DNA from: Melieria omissa
Taxonomy: Eukaryota > Arthropoda > Insecta > Diptera > Ulidiidae
Direction: 5' to 3'
Assembly: GCA_963971225.1 (NCBI GenBank)
Contig: OZ020269.1
Location: 30,111,783-30,175,782, forward strand
Length of the DNA: 64,000 nucleotides
Shown here in pieces: positions 1 to 12,067 of this stretch; positions within the stretch are counted from its first letter, which is position 1, and each line of letters begins with the position of its first letter. A program made the position numbers and the translations under genes. Under the pieces are notes generated by a model. The model saw only the letters and a list, made by a program, of their open reading frames with translations, made no database searches and had not been told where the DNA came from.

Positions 1-1710
1 CTATGATTGGCTGACGATTTTTTCCTCCACGTTCAAATGAGAAGCGAACACCTGCTTTTAGAGACTGTCGCTGCGCTTTAAAGACGAAGCAGCCGCACAG
101 CAACAGACCGAGAGTCGACATGTGTTTCAGTGTTTTGAAGCACTCTGCCGATGCGAAAAGCGAATACTTTAACCCTTGAAGAGTGAATTTTGGGCTAGAA
201 ATATGTTGGGCTATTTTTGCATTTGCATTTTTTATAGGGAATTAAACATGGGCAACATGAACGATCCCCTTTGAATCATCCCTACCATTGATTACTTTCA
301 AATATGAATTTATTGGAAAAGCTCTAAAATATGAATAACATTTTTTGAAAAATTTAAATAATTTAGTTTAAAATTTCAATCTAATATAACATTTAAAAAC
401 TTGTTGTGTCATTTGTTAATATAAGAAATGTTTTAATGAGTTCGTTTTAATTATAGTGAGTTCACTGTATTTGAAAGCTTTTGTTTTATTTTGCAACTTT
501 TTTATTCGTTTTCGTGATTGATGAACAAATTTTCAAAATGCAAACATTCTTATTGAAACGAGGTGTCTCCGGTAGCCACTATAGATTCTTGAGTATATAT
601 AGGAAGTATGTATGTATGTAAAGTGGCTCCCACGGGTTTGGGGATTCCACCGGCACTGGATATATCTATGAATATAACGAATTCCAAGTCAATCGATTTA
701 ACAGTTGCTGAGGTACTGTGGAAGCCATTTTGAAAAATACAGTCTCAGAAAAACGATTTTTCATATCGATGTAGCGCGACAAATTTTTGCAGTTCTGTAA
801 ATTTTTAATTGTTAGTTTATTTTAAATAAATGGAAGCCATATTTGCAAAATGATCTTTTCGAAAGAAAAACAAAAGCAAAAAATATTTTTTTTTTCAATT
901 TCCAACTAAAGTTTGAATTTCAAGTTTTAAGGGTTAAAAAACCCCTCTTTATTTGTTGCTACCGCAGTGCAGCGTTTCTACGAATACGGCGAAGCTGTTT
1001 AGAAAGTGGCTGCACCTGCTCGTGTGGCAGTTGCGTTGTTCGTTTGTTATGCCAATCGTCGGCTTCATAGAAAAAGCTGAGTTTTGATTGTGCCATGTGT
1101 GGGCGACAGGTGGAGCTTTGTGCATTCTGTGCCAACAGGATTCACTGCGACTGCCGGAGAATACTAAGAATTTTTAAATAACATGTAGGTACATGTGTTT
1201 TGCTTTATACCTGTGATGCATTTATAGCACAGCTGCAATTACTTTGACGATAACTTTGACATTATCTTTAGGTCAGACCAGAGATAATGTGGTTTTGGGT
1301 TGATCAAGTTCAAAGTAGCAAGAAGAGGGATAAAAGGGGGTTTAATCTAAAACATATGTATGAGTGACAAATGGACAAAGGACACCAATCTCGGTTAACC
1401 ATATAGCGCGAATACGATCCAACAAGTAGTCGTGGCACCTCCCATACAACCTCAATTTTTAATATGGAATACTTTCGGAATTAAAGGTCGGACAGTATTG
1501 AAATTCTGTTTACCAGCGTCCCATCTATGGTTTAGTTATACTGGTAAAATTTCAGGGGCGTGGCAAATTTTTTTTTACTCAAATTCCCGCTTAACTTTGG
1601 TACTGTAAGTCGAAAATTAATGAAACTGGATTGCACCCTTCGACTGGAAGACTGGGTTGGACATTGCATAAAAGGGGCATGGCAACGCCCAAAGAACTCA
1701 AATCCATATA
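1..1710. other. 5' flank, no gene recognised
   Basis: AT-rich non-coding DNA with short GTAT/TATG runs near 605-620. The open frames here (for example 843-1070 and the overlapping pair at 1532-1745) are short and repeat-like and resemble no family I know. The stretch 1550-1690 has GC-rich 'GGGGCGTGGC'-like and 'GGGGCATGGC'-like pieces that look like decayed repeat. No RNA gene was seen. Confidence 0.5.
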
Positions 1711-2598
1711 CAGTGGACGTCCAGTATAACGAACTTTCCATTTAACGAATTTTCGATTTAACGCACGGCCAAATTGTTTCCATTGATGAAGTGAAATTTC
1801 AAATTTGCCATTCGATATAACGAATATTTATGTTGTTTTTCAACCTTCGCATTGTTTTTATTTGAGCATTCACATTCTTTACAATAACAATGAAGGTTTG
1901 GTTTCGTCAAGTTAACGGTTTGGTTTCGTCTTTTGTTTTTGTTTTTGTTACGTTAAAACTTTCAAATTTACGTCAAGTTACCAATATTTTCAAATTCTGT
2001 TTGTATGCATTGCTGATCATTTTCACAGGATTTGTGTTGCGTTCGGTCGGCTTTTCACTTTCAGAAATTAAAATTTCAATAATCAATCAAGAGAAATTGC
2101 GGTACAAAAAGTTTACTTGCGGTAAAGAGGCAATCGCGCATCGAAGACTTTTTCACTTTCTTTTTTATAAAACAAGATATATGTTTAACCTTCTGTCTGT
2201 CCTTTGCTCAACATTGCGTTCGCTGTGATTTGGGGTTGGGATGATCCCAATCAAACAGTTATATAATTTACTGACAAAACGTGAAGAAATGTTATACATA
2301 AATCAGAAAAGAAAAGGGGAAAGCCCCGAAAAGTGTTTATCTCGATTTTTTATTGGGTTGTAAGCGCGATTAACACTAAATAACACAAGTAGACGACCGC
2401 TCAACCGTTTTTTTCAATTCCGCCTGGGGTCAAATAGACCCCTAGGGACAGGCAAAAGCTTAAAAAACTGAATATGTGAGAATTATTTCTTTAAGAAGGA
2501 AGGTTTAAAACAAACAAATATTTCGATCGATTTAACGAATTTTTCGATTTAACAAATTGGGGGTTCAATATAAGATTCGTTATATTGGACGTCCACCG
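1711..2598. mobile_element. Tigger/pogo-like DNA element, non-autonomous
   Basis: The left end, CAGTGGACGTCCAGTATAAC, starts right after a TA at 1709-1710. The right end is its inverted counterpart (GTTATATTGGACGTCCACCG, ending at 2598) and is followed by TA at 2599-2600. The terminal inverted repeats match over about 23 bp with a few differences. Both ends continue into 'ATTTAACGAATTTTCGATTTAACG'-like DNA, a style common in pogo/Tigger elements. The TA duplication and CAG ends fit the Tc1/mariner-pogo superfamily. The 112-codon frame at 1890-2228 shows no transposase motif, so this looks like an 888-bp internally deleted or MITE-like copy. Confidence 0.72.
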
Positions 2599-2600
2599 TA

Positions 2601-5600
2601 CATACATTGTTTTCTATGATTGACAGACTGATTGACTGACTGATTCATCACTGTCCAGACCAAACCTAAGCTTGTTTGAAGCTTTGAAATTTTTGTTTTG
2701 TTTTGATGAAAAATTGGTATTTGAACTATTAAGTGTTGTAAAAAATTAAAAAAAAATTCAATAACTCGACAGCATTATGTGCGCAAACTTTTGAAGTAAT
2801 GAAATCAATTTGGTTTTTAAATTTCGTACGATCCAGTGATGAGTTATGAGGTTCAACGCAATGAGAAAGTTAAGAAAGAAAGAACTAAGTTTCGTTTCGT
2901 CACTGCCTCATTTGTTCATAATTAATAAAAAACATTTTACAAAATATTTTTCAAACGTTGCTTTATTAGATACTAATTATAGAAATTAATATATATGAAT
3001 AGTGTCGTCCAAAAATTCCTCAAAATTATGTTTGTTTTACATTGAATTGACCCCTTAACAATTTAATTTTTAAATATACACTGCGCATTTATGGGTTGGC
3101 GAAGTAATAACCTTCAATTTATTGACTAATTTACATTGAGCTTATCAAAAATTATTCAGTATAATTTTGCAAAAGTATGCCCTCGTTTTCGAAAGAATAT
3201 GCATCAAGTCATAAATTGCATGGTTGAAAATGAAGCAAATGGGACTTTAACGATGATCGAACCTGAGCATTGGCCGCGTGTGTCGCCAATGAGCTGGAAA
3301 CACAACATGCCGACCAGACATGCGAAAAGTTGCATTTGGCGTGACCGAAAGTTCGAGTGCAGCACAACAAAGCCGAAAAGCCGGACAGACATGCAGAACA
3401 GCTCTACTCGTACAACGAAATAATTGCCACCAGTTTTTAGGCACAAACAGGCAAAATGTTGCAGCTGCAAGTTACAACAGCAACAACAAAAACCACAACA
3501 ATTGAAAATTCACAATTCGACAAGGACCATGCAACAACAACAACAAGGCGAGTTAATACAAAGCAAACAATGCACACAGCAGCCGAACGTATGGCAGTCA
3601 GCCACAAGGATTCCGTTGGTCCGAAACTAAAGCAACAAGAGCGAACTACGAGGAAATGTGCAGCGGCTGTTCGCAGGCCGACAACACAATTGTCCCATCG
3701 GCACTCGGCCGTGCGGGCTTGTTGAATTTTTGACAATAATTGGACACTCACCTCGAAAAGCAATTCAACTTTGATTTTTTGCCTGAGCCCAGCGGATCTG
3801 TCGTGACGCGCCGACAGCAGCTCGAGTGCCATGCGACCTGCAGTGCACCTTCGGGCGAGCAACTTTTTTCCCGCATGTGCAAGCTGTCAGCAAAACACAC
3901 TCACACAATGACACTCACACTGTTGTACATACATACGATTTTTTGTCAGATTGTGATTGATTTTTTGCGCTGACAGGCAACTGTGGCTGACTGGTTGTTT
4001 ACGAAGGAATTTGAGCAGTTTTTGTTGTGGTTTCAATTTTCGGATCAGATTTATGGACTTATCACTGCAGCTCAATACATATGTACACACACACATACAT
4101 ATATACTTGTGTACATATTTGTGTTTAATTTAATTTTTAATAATTTTTTTCTTATGCTTGAAAGCCGATTTTGAGTTCGTTCTCATGATTTCAATGCGGT
4201 CGATGTGTGCTTAAAAATTGCCATACAAAATTTATGTATGTATGCAAATTGTATGTCTGTCTGTGCAGCATCATTTTGCAAAGTATCTGTCGTGGACCCA
4301 CATGTTGAACCGTTGTTGCTGTCAAAACCAATTGGAAGACAAACGCTACTAAAAAAAAAATTGCCACTGTGGCACTTTGTGCGTCGCATGCAAATTAGTC
4401 GAGACGGCGTACGCGTGGATCAATGATGGCGAGAGGCAAAAGATTGCTGCATAAGTAAACACATTTTTTATATTTTTAAGCGTTTTCGTTTCGTGGACAA
4501 CTGTCCCGCACACTAATCACTTGTGCGGCAGCAACAAAAACAACGACAGCTGCTGCTGCTGTTGCTCCTCGTACGATAACAACAGTCAGTCAGTCGTCAG
4601 ACGCACGTTGCATTCAAGTGTGCGGTGCGCGGTGCGAAGAGCAACAGAAAAAAAAACCGGGCAGGTGCAAATCGGTCGCTCAGCTAACCTTTTTACCTGA
4701 TTTAATCTCATTTTTCTGCCTTTTGCTCTGTTGGGGTTTTTTTTCGCTGCTCGTTCGTGCTTGCGTTCGATTCGCTGCGCACGCCGCATGCCGCATGCCG
4801 CACGCCGCACCAACAATGCAGCAGCAACAAGTCATGCGGTGCGCCAGCACGTTGGCAATGATATTCAAGGTTGCTGCAACTTTTCCTTCTTCAGTCTTCA
4901 TTTCCTCAAAACGACTAAATGGATTTAAGTGGTCGCGTGCAAGGCGGCAGATTCCTTTGTGCGAATGTGTGTGTGTGTTGGTTGGTAACAAATAATGCCA
5001 GCGTTGAATTGCCTTTGAATCGAGAATTGCTTGGCAGCTGTCCAGAAGGATATAAAGAAAAAAATCTTTGCTCTAACACGAAATGTGTGGTCGGGCAATG
5101 CACACAGCGTTGCCAGATTTGTGAGGTCGGAACAGTGATATATGTTGGAGCTAAAGTACAAATTATTTGTAATTGAACAAATTCAATAAAAAGGTAAATG
5201 AAAAAGAGAAAACGGAAGAGAGAGAGACACAACTTTTGGGACATAAAACTTTGGTTTACAATATCTACGCACGTTTTGCGGAAAGCAAAGCCTTGGTCGT
5301 GTAATCGAGCAGTCACTTCAGTAATGAAACTTATGAATGAAAGACTAACAGGTAGACTTGAATGAATAGAGAATAGATTAGGTAAAATTAGAGTCGAGTA
5401 GTGTGAGTGGGAAAGAAAACCCTGGAGTCGACCGAGGTTGATTTTTTGGGAGGCCTCAAGAGTTTTAGAAAACGTCAATAGATTTTTAAGGTTTAACAAG
5501 TAATTTCAAGATGGATGGAGTTAAAGGCAGAAGCCAAGAACCGAACTAAGTAGATGACAAGTAGGCTTAGTTGATGCCCTAAATTCCGTTTGGGATTCCG

Positions 5601-5680
5601 GGAAGAGATGATGAGTACGAGGAGCAGTAAAGAACAAATTGGAACACAGAAGTAAAAAACAAACAACATTGAAACCATGA
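2601..5680. other. Non-coding flank with CA/CAG-rich stretches
   Basis: No gene is recognised. A GACT-type microsatellite lies near 2625-2645. CAA/CAG-rich DNA at 3460-3560 and 4520-4860 produces many overlapping short frames on both strands, which is a composition effect. GCAGSTG-type E-boxes occur at 4547-4553 (minus), 4661-4667 and 5034-5040. They could serve scabrous about 6-7 kb downstream, but such 7-mers are common by chance. Confidence 0.4.
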
Positions 5681-5683
5681 AAA

Positions 5684-6720
5684 TAAGTAGTAAATGTTGG
5701 AAAATGGAATGAAGAAAGTGTTAGGACTTAGTACAAGTTTAACTGAAAGAGAATAAATGAGAACGTGAAAGTGGAATTGGAAGCTAGTAGAAGTACGGGT
5801 AAAAGTACAAAAACCAAGTTAAGGAAGTTAATTACACCGTAGAAGAGGAATTGGAGATAGAAAAAGTACGTGTAAAAGTACTTTTCTAGTCAAAATAAGT
5901 AGTAAAAGTTTGAAAATGAAATGAGGAATGTGTAGGGACTTGGTACAAGGTCAACTGGAGGAAAGTAAATAACACCGTAGAAGAGGATTGGAAGCTAAAA
6001 AAGTACGTGTAAAACTACAAAAAAGCTAATGAAAATAAGTAGTAAAGGTAGAAAACGAAATAGGGGAAAGTGCAAGGACTTAGTACAAGTTCAACGGGAG
6101 GGAAGTAAACGACAACGTAGAAGATTAATGGGAGTTTGAAATGGTAAGTAAAACATTATAAAAAACCAATGAAAATATTTAGTAAAGTTTGAAAAATGGA
6201 ATGAGGAAAGTGTAACGACTTAGTACAAGTTCAACTGGAAGAAAATAAATGACATCGTAGAAGAGTATTGGAAGCTAGAAAAAGTACATGCAAAAGTACA
6301 AAAAAGCTAATGAAAATAAGTAGTAAAAGTATAAAAACGAAGTGAAAAAAGTGTATGGACTTAATAAAAGCTCAACGGGAGGGAAGTAAATTGGAAGCTA
6401 GAAAAAGTACATGTAAAAGTACAAAAAGCTAATTAAAATAAGTAGTAAAGGTAGGAAAACGAAATAAGGGCAAGTGTAAGGACTTAGTACTAGTTCAACT
6501 AAAAGAAAAATAAATACGTTGTCATTGGGTAATTGAAGCTAGAAAAACTGCGCGTAAAAGTACAAAAAGCCAATGAAAATAAGTAGTAAAGGTTAGAAAA
6601 TGGAATGAGAAAGGTGTAGTCCCTACTTGGCACAAGTTCAATAGGATGCAAGTAAACAACAACATAGAAGAAGAATTGGAGTATTTGGAGTAAAGTGAAG
6701 AACAGAGTAGAATCAGCTTC
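5684..6720. repeat. Tandem array of about 140-bp units
   Basis: The phrase 'GAAAATAAGTAGTAAAGGT' or a close variant recurs at about 5682, 5891, 6031, 6171, 6312, 6434 and 6575. Four of the last five gaps are 140-141 bp and one is about 122. Each unit also repeats 'GACTTAGTACAAGTTCAACT', 'GTAGAAGAGGATTGGAAGCT' and 'AAAAAGTACGTGTAAAAGTA'. Copies differ by substitutions and small indels, so the array is old. No conserved frame runs across units. It is a minisatellite or short satellite block. Confidence 0.85.
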
Positions 6721-6839
6721 AATCTCTCTGGTTGAAAATATCATCTACAGGGCCGGAAAACCTTTTTATTATCGATGATATTATAGATCAAACAATATTT
6801 GAGATATGAGTATCTCAAGCATATCTGACGGAAAATGTG

Positions 6840-6990
6840 CTAAAACTCAGTTCTACCAAGACACTATTTCAAAGTACAATTTGTACAATTTGGTTGCTCT
6901 ACAAGTGTCCAAATGTACTGAAAAAATCTGCTTAGTCTTCTGATTTGAATGTCATTGAGCATTTGTGGAGTAATTTGGATGCAAAATTTA
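6840..6990 (+). pseudogene. Tc1-like transposase relic
   Basis: From 6927 the plus strand reads SA*SSDLNVIEHLWSNLDAK. This matches the Tc1-family block around the third catalytic acidic residue (typically SQSPDLNPIEHLW), with a stop where glutamine is expected (6933-6935). Upstream pieces such as QDTISKY (near 6857) may be remains of the second-aspartate block. The copy has stops and frameshifts and cannot encode a working enzyme. Its terminal repeats were not found. Confidence 0.75.
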
Positions 6991-6999
6991 AAACCATGC

Positions 7000-9636
7000 G
7001 ATTTCTTTAACCCGCTGCAACTGAAGTGCTCTAGTTTTAAGAATATTATTGATATGGTGGTCTCACGGACAACCTGAAACAGACTGAATTATTTTTATGA
7101 ATTTATTTTTTTATTTATTACGCCTTCACGAGTCTTATTTATAAGAAAAAATAGAAAAGTTAAAAAAATCTAGCGAAGCAGGCTGTGATCGAACAGTGGG
7201 ACAAATCGATACATTTTACTATTACAAATTGGTGAAAACAACATCAAATTGTACGAAAACGGTTGAGTTTATCATTCTCGTCAATTGTTTTTTTTTAATA
7301 CATACAAAAGTCTGATATTTTGAACCTATGATTTAATAATTTTCATCTGGCCAATTCCGTTTCAATTTTGAGGCATTGACTGAGGTCAAATTAAATTATT
7401 GTTTATTTTATAATTTATTTCTTAAATTTTTATGAATTTATTATTTATAAGTTATTTAATTAAATTTCTTTTTTTTAGTTACAGTTTATAATTTCCAACA
7501 AATCCCAAGTTTTTTTTTAAGTAGTTAAAAAGAAAGATTTTACTGGTTCTGTGGCCTCTATTTCGCATTTACATAATAAAGATTTTTTTTTTTAATTTAA
7601 GTTTAAGCCTAAATATATAACTTCTGTAAAAAGGAATCTTCTAAATTTTCCTGTACTTTTAAAATAATTTTTAAAGTTAAGTCTTCCTTCGGCCCAAGTG
7701 GAGCCAGAGTTTTGTTACTCTTCTCTAAAAAACACTTTTATCTAAAATCAAATCATTTCCAGTTTCTATCGATAAGCAATAATAAGATTAACTTTTGGCT
7801 CAAACGCATTTTTGACTCATCGAGGCATCTATAGTTTGAGTCACTTAGTACTTGAACTTGAATTCATTCAGAAATTCGTCTCCTTTGTGATCAGAGCGTC
7901 GCAATGCAGTAAAATCAAGAGATTACAAAAGTCAGTAATGAAGAACACATGAACAAACACATTACAAAACATTATATATGCAAGTAGTTATTTTCATTGT
8001 AGGAACAATTTTCAAACATGTGGCGTCTCCTTTTTTCTTATCGACTCCACAATATGGCAACATTCCAGCCAACTTAATTGAATTTGGTCAAAAAAATAAG
8101 TTCACTAAAGTGTGTTTAGTGCATAGATACCACATTGATTTATTTTGTGTTGCAACGCAATGCAATTGAAAGAGTTGGCAACGCTTTAGTCGGATTGTTA
8201 GCGTTTTATGTGAAATCAATGAAATGTGAAAATGCGAGTGTGTTTTCCTCCTCTTTGGCTAAACTAGCGAAACGTGAAACACTCCACACACACAACACAA
8301 CACACACACACATCTTCGCATTCATAGCAACAACAACAACAATAAATGCAAAAGTAAAAGCAGCAACAGCTGCTACTGCAACATTTGCATGGCAGCACTG
8401 AGACAGCAACTTATTGCTTTGTTCTCCACGTACGAACGCGTTCGGAATGGCGAATGTGCACATCAGGATGTCAGCACACATCCTGCTTTATGCACCGTGA
8501 TGTCCTCGTTTGTGTTGTCTAAATTTATTACTGCAGGAGTGTGATTTTCCTTGACCCGCATGACAGCTGCACACAACAGCACAACGGCACTTCGACTTCG
8601 ACATCGACATCGTTGGCACACATTCGCAATTTCAACAACAATTTATTTGGTGTGTGTTGACAATTGAGTTTGTGTTTCTATTAATTTCATGATTCAATAA
8701 AATAATTTTAAATATTTCTTCATAAATGTGCAAGTGTCCATTCGAGTGGGCACAACTGGCAGGAAATGTACCTGTGCCGCATTGCAGCCAACTTTCCGCG
8801 CCATTAACCTCTCTCGCCACCAAAACGTGCCCGGCAACTGACCATAAAATGCTCGGCATGTCGGAAGCCGCACCGCAAAAACCGCTGTTCCAGTAAAAAA
8901 CCAGCAAAAAACTAAGCCCAAAAAAACAACAGTGTTCAACAATAAAATTTAAATATGCAAATGTCATAAAGTGAGACCAACATGTGAAGCTCACTAATAA
9001 AATGCAATTGTTAACTGAAATTGCGACTCGACGCAAAAAGCATTTGGCTCACACCCCTGCAACTTCATTTTTGCCACAACAAAAAAAAAATTGCGCAGAA
9101 AAAACACCCCACTTGCCGTAGTAGCCATGAATGCGCATTGGGCCGTGGCTGCAAGAATTACTAACTGACGAAATTGCCGGTAAAACCGAATGCGGTCAGA
9201 GTCGCTTGGCGCGGACGCTACTAAAAGCGGCTTTTATTGCTATTTGGTTTTTGAGTGTAGAGCTTCTGACGGTTCTGTTTTGATTCATCGCATGTCAAAG
9301 TCAGGAATGAAGTGCCAAAAAGGCAGCATCGGTTAGAGCCATGAAAAACAGTGAGATATCAGCTGCTATGCTCGAAAAAGTGGTTCGAAATTGGACTTCA
9401 CGCATGGATCTTTAAAATGTAAGGTAAGTAAATCATTTGAAAGAATGGCTGCCATTAAATTATCAACAAAAATGAAATGTTTGCTAACTTTCTCGAATTC
9501 GAAATTCTATGATTTAGTTATCTGTGTGGCCATTATAACGACATACCAATAAAATTTTGTTAAAAGATTAAAGATTTAAAGTTTGAATTAAAGTTAAGAA
9601 TAAAAAAGTTCATTTTTTTTCAGAGAAAAGACAGCA
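7000..9636. other. Non-coding flank, nothing recognised
   Basis: The DNA to about 7900 is AT-rich with long A and T runs. From 8280 to 9130 it has CA, CAA and GCA runs that create short frames on both strands. GCAGCTG E-box cores sit at 8367-8373 and 8564-8570 (minus orientation). No exon-like segment, tRNA or clear transposon end was identified. Confidence 0.4.
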
Positions 9637-9640
9637 TTAA

Positions 9641-10158
9641 CCCTTTCGACCCCATAGTTGCCTGAGAGCAACTTCACCTTTTTGTCATTTTATAGCAAAC
9701 GCATTGATTTATGGGTCTAATTTAAGTAGGTACCAACAAATCGAAATTTTTGAAGTGAATTCATAGCAAATTACAAGAATTTTACTGTTATGCCAATACT
9801 AATTTCCAATAATTTGCATCGATATCAGGGAAAGTTTGTGTTCTAATTGAAGTCTACGTCTTGGGCGCGTTTTATCCAAACCCTGTTTCTTTAAAAATGG
9901 TTAAATTAAATCAAAAAGTGATAATTTTGTATTTTTCCATAAATATTAAATAATTTTTCTGTAATTAAAAGATATTGATACAAAATTTATTTTACCCGTG
10001 TTATGCTAAAATTGTTCACAGGTAAAATAGCTCTAGAACTCTAACACAGAGGCGTGGAGACTTCAAATATTGTATGCACACTTCTTAGGTAAATGTTTCA
10101 GGATTTAGATACCAAAAATTAATATCGGGACACAGGGTAAAATTCGGGGTTGAAAGGG
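9641..10158. mobile_element. piggyBac-like MITE (CCCTTTCG family), 518 bp
   Basis: TTAA at 9637-9640 is followed by CCCTTTCGACCCCATAG. The other end, read inward on the minus strand, is CCCTTTCAACCCCG, and is followed by TTAA at 10159-10162. TTAA duplication with CCC-starting inverted repeats is the piggyBac hallmark. No transposase frame is present, so it is non-autonomous. Related elements lie at 23703-25169 and 51517-51736. Confidence 0.8.
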
Positions 10159-10515
10159 TTAACTACTAAATTTACAAATGTAGAGCCACTTCCATAGAAA
10201 ATGGCCAGTTTCGTATGGAAGCCCCCTTAGAAGTTGGAGATAGCGGTTAGGTGTGTATGGAAAAAACATTTGGAAGATGAAATAAATAGGGATCAGTCCT
10301 ACATTTCATACGGCTAAGGCCAACATGGGAGCAGTTGGAGCCTATTTTATAAAAACCATAATTTTGTATGGAAGCCCCATTAAGCGTTGGAGATGGGGTA
10401 TAAATATGTTTGAAAGAAATGTTCAAGAGAGAAAAGTAGAGGGGATTAGGCATAGATTTTAACCCTCTAAGAGCAACTGCTGAGCAGCTGTGGAGCAATT
10501 TGTCGAAATTTCTCA
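10159..10515 (+). repeat. Dispersed repeat, about 350 bp (copy 1)
   Basis: From TTAACTACTAAATTTACAAA to the block TTTTAACCCTCTAAGAGCAA and GGAGCAATTTGTCG, the sequence aligns along its length with the reverse complement of 61305-61632. It abuts the TTAA of the MITE ending at 10158. Superfamily unknown. An E-box GCAGCTGT lies inside it at 10484-10491, about 1.15 kb upstream of the scabrous start site, so this repeat may have brought a proneural-type site close to the promoter (inference). Confidence 0.75.
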
Positions 10516-11178
10516 CCATTCAATTCCACTCTAGCCACACAATTTTTTGGCTTACGTACCTTTTCACTAAACCTCAAAAAATGTGAGGTTCTTCAGCATT
10601 AAGAAGTCTATTATTAATCTCTTAACAATACTAAATCATTTTTTAAGCACACTGAAGTGCTTGTGCTGACTAATTTTTAAATGGAATATTCAAAAATGAT
10701 GTAAGAACTTTTAAGTTATGACGTTTTCGTAACGACGGAGTTATATGAAAACCCTTTGCTATTATAAATTTTTCATACCTCGATTCTGAACAATAATAAA
10801 TAGTGCAAATTTGGCCACGATGCCTCGTATACCGCCAGTAGGGTGCCACCGTTAGCTCCATTGCACCCAATTACCCGATGCGGCGACACAATGTGCCCAG
10901 TCGACCATGCTTAATGCCAACCGAACTAATATAACCACAAGTGCAATAGCAGAGGCGGCAACAACAACAACAACAACAACTATAATGCTATATTGAAATA
11001 CAAATTAAGAATAAAACAGCAATAAAAACAAAAAGTCAAAGCAATGCGAAAGCGACGAAATTGCAAAACAAAAGGGTGCAGCGAGGGTTGTGTTTGCGTG
11101 CAGCAGAAGGCAAACTGAATTGGCAAGAACGGCAAAAAAGCGGCAAAACTGAACAAAAACACACGCACACATTTGCAT

Positions 11179-11199
11179 ACACACACACACACACACACA
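11179..11199. repeat. CA dinucleotide repeat
   Basis: About ten CA units lie roughly 430 bp upstream of the scabrous start site. The repeat explains the Cys/Val-rich frames on the minus strand here, which are not genes. Confidence 0.9.
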
Positions 11200-11612
11200 T
11201 ACACAGGGAGGGTAAAAGCATTGTCAACAAGAACGATGCGGCACATTAGTATTGGTGACACCGGCTGCCAACAGCCGTTGTTGACGGTTGGCGGCTGCAT
11301 GTTGCGCCGTCTGTCCGTCTGTCTGTCTGTTTGACTGTCTGTTTGTGCCGGTATTTTGCACGCGGCGAGTTGTTGTTTGGCCGCCTGCAATTTTCGAACA
11401 TCTGTCATTTGTTGCATGTGTTACGCGGCGCTCTTAAATTGTGCTGGTCCAGCGGAGCGGAGAGAATTCGGCCGCCACATGGCCAACGCTCGAGAGATTT
11501 TAGTACAAACTTCGGCCACTGTCACAGTGCGCAACAACCTGTTTGCCAACTGCTGCGACGCTCTCTCGACCAAATGCCGAAGCGACTGGCAGCACTCTCG
11601 CACCGGCGAAGG

Positions 11613-11650
11613 TATAAAAGGACGAGTCAGCGTGCGCGGCGTTTAGTTTT
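11613..11650 (+). promoter_or_regulatory. sca: TATA-box core promoter of scabrous
   Basis: TATAAAAG occurs at 11613-11620. About 31 bp further, TTTAGTTTT at 11642-11650 resembles the arthropod initiator (TCAGTY-like), with A+1 at about 11645. This spacing is standard for a focused TATA promoter. No clear DPE was seen near +28. Flanking DNA is GC-richer than the neighbourhood, and the coding start follows about 420 bp downstream with no intervening in-frame ATG. The start site is inferred, not measured. Confidence 0.75.
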
Positions 11651-12067
11651 CGTCCTAGCAGTCATGTTGCGTGTTGTCAGCGTGTGCGGAAACCGAGCGT
11701 GAACAGCGGCGTGAGACACTACTAAGAAGGATTAACAGCTCCAGTTAGGAGCACCGAGTGCCAAGTGAAGTGTGTTTGTTTTCGTTGCTGCGACTGTGGG
11801 CGAGTGCAGCGTTCAGCCGAAGTAAACATTGAGCGGCAAATAGTAAAAATTCACAAAAATTAATACTAAACAATAGAAATAAAAAAGGAAGAAAGTGAAG
11901 CGTGAAAAATTCTGCAAAAAAAATTCTGAAACTTTCGTCAATTCCTAACGCGGTTCATTTTTGTTTTGCACAACTTGCGCCACATTTGAAATACAACAAA
12001 AAAAAGTTGTTCTTAAAGAAAAGTGTTTCAACATTTAAAAATCCCCCCCCAAAAAAACAACAACGCC
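11645..12067 (+). other. sca: Predicted 5' UTR of scabrous
   Basis: This runs from the predicted initiator to the base before the chosen ATG, about 423 nt. It becomes A-rich toward its 3' end. The only ATG I find in it starts the short upstream ORF at 11664. I assume no UTR intron; a good acceptor was not evident. Confidence 0.6.
11664..11702 (+). promoter_or_regulatory. Upstream ORF, 12 codons, in the scabrous leader
   Basis: An ATG about 20 nt after the predicted start site reads MLRVVSVCGNRA and then stops. Its -3 base is G ('gtcATGt'), a fair initiation context. It ends about 365 nt before the main ATG, leaving room for reinitiation. Being so near the cap, it may often be skipped. A role in limiting Scabrous translation is possible but is inference. 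Confidence 0.45.

Noticed and set aside
1890..2228. A 112-codon frame in the Tigger-like element
   Set aside because: No transposase or DNA-binding motif. Sequence is hydrophobic from T-rich DNA.
5684..6720. CRISPR-like regular repeats
   Set aside because: Units are about 140 bp with no short-repeat/unique-spacer pattern, and the host is a eukaryote. These are tandem satellites.
12023..12067. Upstream extension of the scabrous frame from position 12023
   Set aside because: The first codon is GTG, and the extension has a C/A-run and no ATG. The ATG at 12068 has a good context and is followed directly by a signal peptide.
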